Shown piece by piece: positions 60,309 through 64,000 of a DNA stretch of 64,000 nucleotides. The stretch is from Pseudomaricurvus alkylphenolicus (GTDB taxonomy: Bacteria; Pseudomonadota; Gammaproteobacteria; Pseudomonadales; Cellvibrionaceae), in NCBI RefSeq assembly GCF_011683955.1, contig NZ_JAAQPI010000010.1, positions 186,001 through 250,000 on the forward strand. Direction: 5' to 3'. Positions within the stretch are counted from its first letter, which is position 1; each line of letters starts with the position of its first letter. Both the position numbers and the translations under genes were made by a program. Below the pieces are notes generated by a model. The model searched no databases, had not been told where the DNA came from, and was given only the letters and a program-made list of their open reading frames with translations.

Positions 60309-62003
60309 TCAGTAAGCGGACTTCATCAGATTAATTCCGAACGCCAGGGTTTGTTTCCAGGCGTTTTCAACTGCCGGCTCATATTGCTCGTCAAACTCCT
60401 TAACCGTTTCCAGCAGGCAACTTAACCAGGTGTCATAGAGCTCGGGTTTTACTCCATAACCTTTGCGACTGTGAGTCTTGGCTATGTGTTCAATGTGAGC
60501 ACTGGCCTTTTCAACGCCGCTCGGGGCTGACATCAACATATAGAGTGACGTCTCCAGCATCTTTTTCTGAGCTTTCATGTCGGTGTTGGCAAACAGTGTG
60601 CGAGCTTCTTCGCTGTGATTGATAAAGCGCTGATAAAACGCGTCAATAAAGTCACCTTTGGCCAGACAGCGCTCAAAGCTCTTATTGAACACGGGAGTCA
60701 GGCGGTTATCGATGACGCGCTTTGCTTTGCCCTCTGAGCGAGGCATGGTTTCGGGTGGAAAGATCTTAATGCCGGTCGATACCCCGATCATGGTCTTGAT
60801 TTTGTGTTGTAGCTCTTTTGAGACCGCAGCCACCTCACGTTCGTTCAGAAGCGTGTGTGATTCGACATCCACCTGCATTTTGTCGAGATTGCCGTCACGA
60901 CTGATTTCAATCTGGTAATGAGGGGAGAGCGCCTCAATGGTGAGAATCTGTTCCTCGATCTGGGTGGGGAACACATTTACACCGCGGATGATCATCATGT
61001 CATCGCTGCGCCCGGTGATCTTGTCCATGCGACGCATGGTTCGAGCGGTACCAGGCAATAAACGAGTCAGATCGCGAGTGCGGTATCGAATAATAGGCAG
61101 GGCTTCTTTGGTCAGGCTGGTAAACACCAGTTCGCCTTCCTCACCGTCGGGCAAGACTTCGCCTGTTTCGGGGTCGATAATTTCAGGATAAAAGTGATCT
61201 TCCCAAATGGTGGGACCATCTTTGGTCTCCAGGCATTCCATCGCTACGCCGGGCCCCATTACCTCAGACAGACCATAGATATCAATGGCATCAATGCCTA
61301 AACGCTCTTCCAGCTCCTTGCGCATAGAGCCGGTCCAGGGCTCAGCACCAAAAATGCCGCAGCGCAACTTTAATGAATGAGGGTCGATGCCTTTGCGCTC
61401 CAGTTCATCGGCAATGTTCAACATATAAGAAGGCGTCACCATGATGATGTCCGGATTGAAGTCCTGAATCAGCTGAACCTGCTTTTCCGTCTGGCCGCCC
61501 GACATGGGAATAACGGTACAGCCCAGGCGTTCGGCGCCATAGTGAGCCCCCAAGCCACCCGTGAACAGGCCATAGCCGTAGGCAACGTGCACTAAATCCC
61601 TGCTGCTGCCACCCGCTGCACGAATGGAGCGCGCCACCACATCAGCCCAAGTGTTGATGTCGTTTTGAGTGTATCCCACGACAGTTGGTTTACCCGTTGT
61701 TCCACTCGAAGCATGGATTCTGACAATTTGCTCCATAGGCGTGGCGAACATCCCAAATGGATAGTTGTCACGCAAATCCTTCTTGGTGGTGAATGGGAAC
61801 TTGGCCAGGTCGCTCAATTGCTCCAGATCGGAAGGGTGCACCCCGGCTTCGTCGAACTTCGCCTTATAGTAGGGCGAGTTGTTGTAGGCATGCTCCAGGG
61901 TGTTGCGCATGCGTTTTAGCTGGAGTGCCCGGAGTTCGTCGATGCTCGCCTTCTCGATGGATTCGAGTTCGTTATAGTCGCGAATAGTGCTGTCGTGGCT
62001 CAT
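60309..62003 (-). CDS. paaK: Phenylacetate-CoA ligase fused to a C-terminal globin domain
   Basis: 564 residues from the ATG at 62003, which has GAGAG eight bases upstream; an ATG at 62018 is also possible. Residues about 1-436 are a standard PaaK: ASSGTTGKPTVVGYT (AMP-binding, about 98-112), YGYGLFTGGLGAHYGAE, DIYGLSEVMGPGV and TGRSDDMMIIRGVNVFPTQIE. Residues about 438-564 match a bacterial globin: FYQRFINHSEEARTLF places the CD1 Phe at 471, Gln479 fits E7, and IAKTHSRKGYGVKPELY puts the proximal His at 511. PaaK activates phenylacetate with ATP and CoA for the oxygenase route. A heme domain could sense O2 or NO, or protect the enzyme. No other paa genes lie in the window. Confidence 0.87.
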   Translation of the reverse strand: MSHDSTIRDYNELESIEKASIDELRALQLKRMRNTLEHAYNNSPYYKAKFDEAGVHPSDLEQLSDLAKFPFTTKKDLRDNYPFGMFATPMEQIVRIHASSGTTGKPTVVGYTQNDINTWADVVARSIRAAGGSSRDLVHVAYGYGLFTGGLGAHYGAERLGCTVIPMSGGQTEKQVQLIQDFNPDIIMVTPSYMLNIADELERKGIDPHSLKLRCGIFGAEPWTGSMRKELEERLGIDAIDIYGLSEVMGPGVAMECLETKDGPTIWEDHFYPEIIDPETGEVLPDGEEGELVFTSLTKEALPIIRYRTRDLTRLLPGTARTMRRMDKITGRSDDMMIIRGVNVFPTQIEEQILTIEALSPHYQIEISRDGNLDKMQVDVESHTLLNEREVAAVSKELQHKIKTMIGVSTGIKIFPPETMPRSEGKAKRVIDNRLTPVFNKSFERCLAKGDFIDAFYQRFINHSEEARTLFANTDMKAQKKMLETSLYMLMSAPSGVEKASAHIEHIAKTHSRKGYGVKPELYDTWLSCLLETVKEFDEQYEPAVENAWKQTLAFGINLMKSAY

Positions 62004-62549
62004 AAGATGATCTCTCATATAGATGCTTCGGCTGATATTCGTTGTCGGGCAGTGGTTCTGCAGGGTTGTTATGTGCGCTTGTGGAATGCAGATGCCCTGA
62101 TGTTATGCAAGAAAATATAACACATAAAAATCTGATGTAAACAATATTATGTATCACAAAGGCCAGAAGTGTACCTCCATCGGAATAGCCCAATGCCGAC
62201 TAGAGGTGGTATTTTCTGCTGAGTTTAACGATTAAGCTGCAATGGGGTATCTTATTCCGCAGCCTGGGTTCAGTTATGTCCCAATGTGGAAACCCAGATG
62301 CGCAAGCCAGTGCGGGCAGTAGTTGTGAGAGCCCTAAAGGATAATCCGTAGCCTCAAATCGACTCTCCGTGAAATTACCCCGGTTCGCTCTCAGTCCATT
62401 TTACTTTTCCCTCTCGTGCAAGAACGTCAGGCTCGGTTTTGGTCTACTGAATAAGCTCGAGCAAAACCATAACAAACGAAATATCTCCGGCCACCGACCA
62501 CGGTTACACCAGAAAACCTTGGGGGATGCCATACGACGAGGAGAAACTC
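62004..62549. promoter_or_regulatory. Divergent region between the ligase/globin gene and the fourth TonB receptor
   Basis: About 545 bases without a supported gene. Near the ligase side, TGTTAT-N10-ATAACA (62101-62122) is an inverted repeat, and AAATATAACACATA (62113-62126) is identical to 14 bases (1619-1632) of the palindrome upstream of the first TetR. The rest shows nothing definite. Confidence 0.4.
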
Positions 62550-64000
62550 ATGTCTATTGTCAAGAATACGAACAACAAGAATAACGGCTTTCTGTTAAGT
62601 TCCGCCGGGTTATTAGCGGCGGCCATCAGTTTGCCCATTCACGCCAACGTGCTGGAAGAAATTGTAGTGACCGCACAGAAACGTGAGCAGAGCCTGCAAG
62701 ATGTAGGCATCTCGGTTTCCGCATTCAGCGGCGACCAACTGAAGGATCTGGGTGCAACCAACAGCACTGATATCACACAACAGATTCCCGGTATGCAGCT
62801 GCAGACCTTTACACCCGCTTTTACCATCATCAACCTGCGTGGTATTTCCCAAAACAGCTTTCAGGATAACCTCGAAGCGCCCGTTGCGGTTTATGTGGAC
62901 GGTGCCTATGTACCCAGCATGAACGCTATTAACGGCCAGCTGTTTGACGTTGAGCGGGTGGAGGTGCTGCGTGGGCCGCAAGGTACGCTGTTTGGCCGTA
63001 ATACCACAGGCGGCCTGGTTCACTATATTACCCGTGGTGCCACCGATGAAGAGTTGAACGGCTACATCGATGCTTCCGTCGGCGACTTTAACATGCGCTC
63101 ACTGGAAGGTGCGGTTGGTGGCTCTTTAAGCGATTCTGTACGAGCCCGTATCGCCGGTCGCTGGTTGGAAAACGACGGTTATGTGGAATCCCAGACTCCT
63201 GGTGTGCGTGATGCCCATGGTGCCGACGGTTACACCGTCCGTGGATCACTGCAGATTGACCTGAGCGAGAATCTGACGGCTGACCTTCGGATTGCCCGCG
63301 CTGAAGATGAAGACGTTCCCTCCGGTACCTATTCCATTAACTTTGCGGGCTTTGATCCCAATACAGGATTGGGTACGCAAGCCCCCGGTCGTTTGACCGA
63401 TGGCCTGGAGCACGCGTCCTCCCTGGAAGGTGCGTTCAGCCGCGAGTCCACCAATACCACCCTGACCCTGACCTGGGATCTGGATAACGGTACTGAGCTG
63501 GTGTCCATCACCAACTTCCTGGATATGGATAAAGAGTACCTGGAAGACGCCGGTGGCGGTCTGTTTTTCTTCCCTTACGAGGTGAACACCGAGTTCGAAA
63601 GCTTCTCGCAGGAAATTCGACTGTCCGGTGAGGGTGAAGGCGTACGCTGGCAGACTGGTGCTTACTACCTGGATATGACTACTGATAATTACCAGCGTGT
63701 TCAAGGTGCCGCGATTTTGGAAGGCGCCGGTGCCTCAACCGATACCGCGATTCAGGATACCTTTGCCGAGGTCGACTCTACCAACTGGTCCGTATTTGCT
63801 CAGGTGGAATTTGATATCTCCGAGCAGTTGACCCTGATTGCCGGCGCGCGTTACTCAGAAGACGACAAGTCCATCGACTTTACCCAATTCTATGAGGAAT
63901 CCGGCGCGGGTATCGCTCGCAGCCAGGTCTTTGATATCAGTACTGTGGATCTCAACGATATCGATGATATTGACTACAGCGACTACGCTGCTCGCCTGCA
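62550..64000 (+). CDS. TonB-dependent receptor (fourth), 3' truncated by window
   Basis: At least 483 codons, open to the window end. ATG at 62550 follows GAGGAGAAA. Signal peptide LLSSAGLLAAAISLPIHA, TonB-box-like LEEIVVTAQKREQSLQDVG, plug motif VEVLRGPQGTLFGRNTTGGLV at about 138-158, then barrel strands. N-terminal sequence is closest to the receptor at 27174-29711. It diverges from the ligase/globin gene; uptake of an aromatic compound is possible but only suggested by that neighbour. Confidence 0.92.
   Translation, partial: MSIVKNTNNKNNGFLLSSAGLLAAAISLPIHANVLEEIVVTAQKREQSLQDVGISVSAFSGDQLKDLGATNSTDITQQIPGMQLQTFTPAFTIINLRGISQNSFQDNLEAPVAVYVDGAYVPSMNAINGQLFDVERVEVLRGPQGTLFGRNTTGGLVHYITRGATDEELNGYIDASVGDFNMRSLEGAVGGSLSDSVRARIAGRWLENDGYVESQTPGVRDAHGADGYTVRGSLQIDLSENLTADLRIARAEDEDVPSGTYSINFAGFDPNTGLGTQAPGRLTDGLEHASSLEGAFSRESTNTTLTLTWDLDNGTELVSITNFLDMDKEYLEDAGGGLFFFPYEVNTEFESFSQEIRLSGEGEGVRWQTGAYYLDMTTDNYQRVQGAAILEGAGASTDTAIQDTFAEVDSTNWSVFAQVEFDISEQLTLIAGARYSEDDKSIDFTQFYEESGAGIARSQVFDISTVDLNDIDDIDYSDYAARL

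Overview
The window reads as a chromosomal segment of a free-living, probably marine, gammaproteobacterium. This is inference from gene content: four large TonB-dependent receptors of the EEIVVTAQKR type, an ErcA/NahK pair, NnrS, LasT, SelO, PhaB and acyl-CoA catabolism genes, with moderate GC and tight gene packing. The Cellvibrionales/Spongiibacter-Haliea neighbourhood is the best guess. No rRNA, tRNA, phage, integrase, transposase or CRISPR was seen.

Layout. 1-7416: a truncated FAD-dependent lactone-oxidase-type gene, a TetR regulator, and a co-directional run of TonB receptor, Tat-exported PLP enzyme, cytochrome c5-like protein and a second, Tat-exported FAD oxidase. This looks like an uptake-plus-periplasmic-oxidation cassette under the TetR. 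7481-8581: a periplasmic solute-binding protein and a decayed GFA-family gene. 8867-18897: a ten-gene operon (hydratase, AtuA split in two, Pta-like enzyme, biotin carboxylase, biotin carrier, carboxyltransferase, acyl-CoA dehydrogenase, SDR, second hydratase). It is built like the acyclic-terpene (Atu) or leucine (Liu) carboxylation routes but with split subunits and an unusual phosphotransacetylase. 18967-25030: a spondin-domain protein, LasT, a small TPR protein, a fusion of a Clp1/Grc3-type polynucleotide kinase to an RNase Z-type nuclease, a degenerate HD-GYP protein and a rhomboid. 25037-31077: LysR/EamA pair, tautomerase, second TonB receptor, secreted hydrolase. 31140-36527: NahK/ErcS-like hybrid kinase, ErcA alcohol dehydrogenase, a repeat-rich gap and a PhoD-like phosphatase. 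36694-45939: class III aminotransferase/phospholyase with a small-molecule kinase, methionine aminotransferase, SelO, HAD phosphatase, lytic transglycosylase, MocR/LysE pair. 46049-49831: an ANR/FNR box ahead of a diiron protein and its ferredoxin reductase, then NnrS and a small membrane partner. 49996-58974: a TetR with repeated operator-like boxes in front of two sets of genes: amidotransferase-MFS-M20 hydrolase on one side and TonB receptor on the other, followed by a gamma-glutamylcyclotransferase with zinc ribbon and a sulfatase. 59052-64000: PhaB, a phenylacetate-CoA ligase carrying a C-terminal globin domain, and a fourth TonB receptor cut by the window end.

The two most unusual single genes are the kinase/RNase Z fusion (21083-23068) and the phenylacetate-CoA ligase/globin fusion (60309-62003). 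The most system-like observation is that the two TetR paralogues (951-1589 and 53719-54336) each sit beside a TonB receptor, and similar TGACA-type/GTTAT boxes recur around both.
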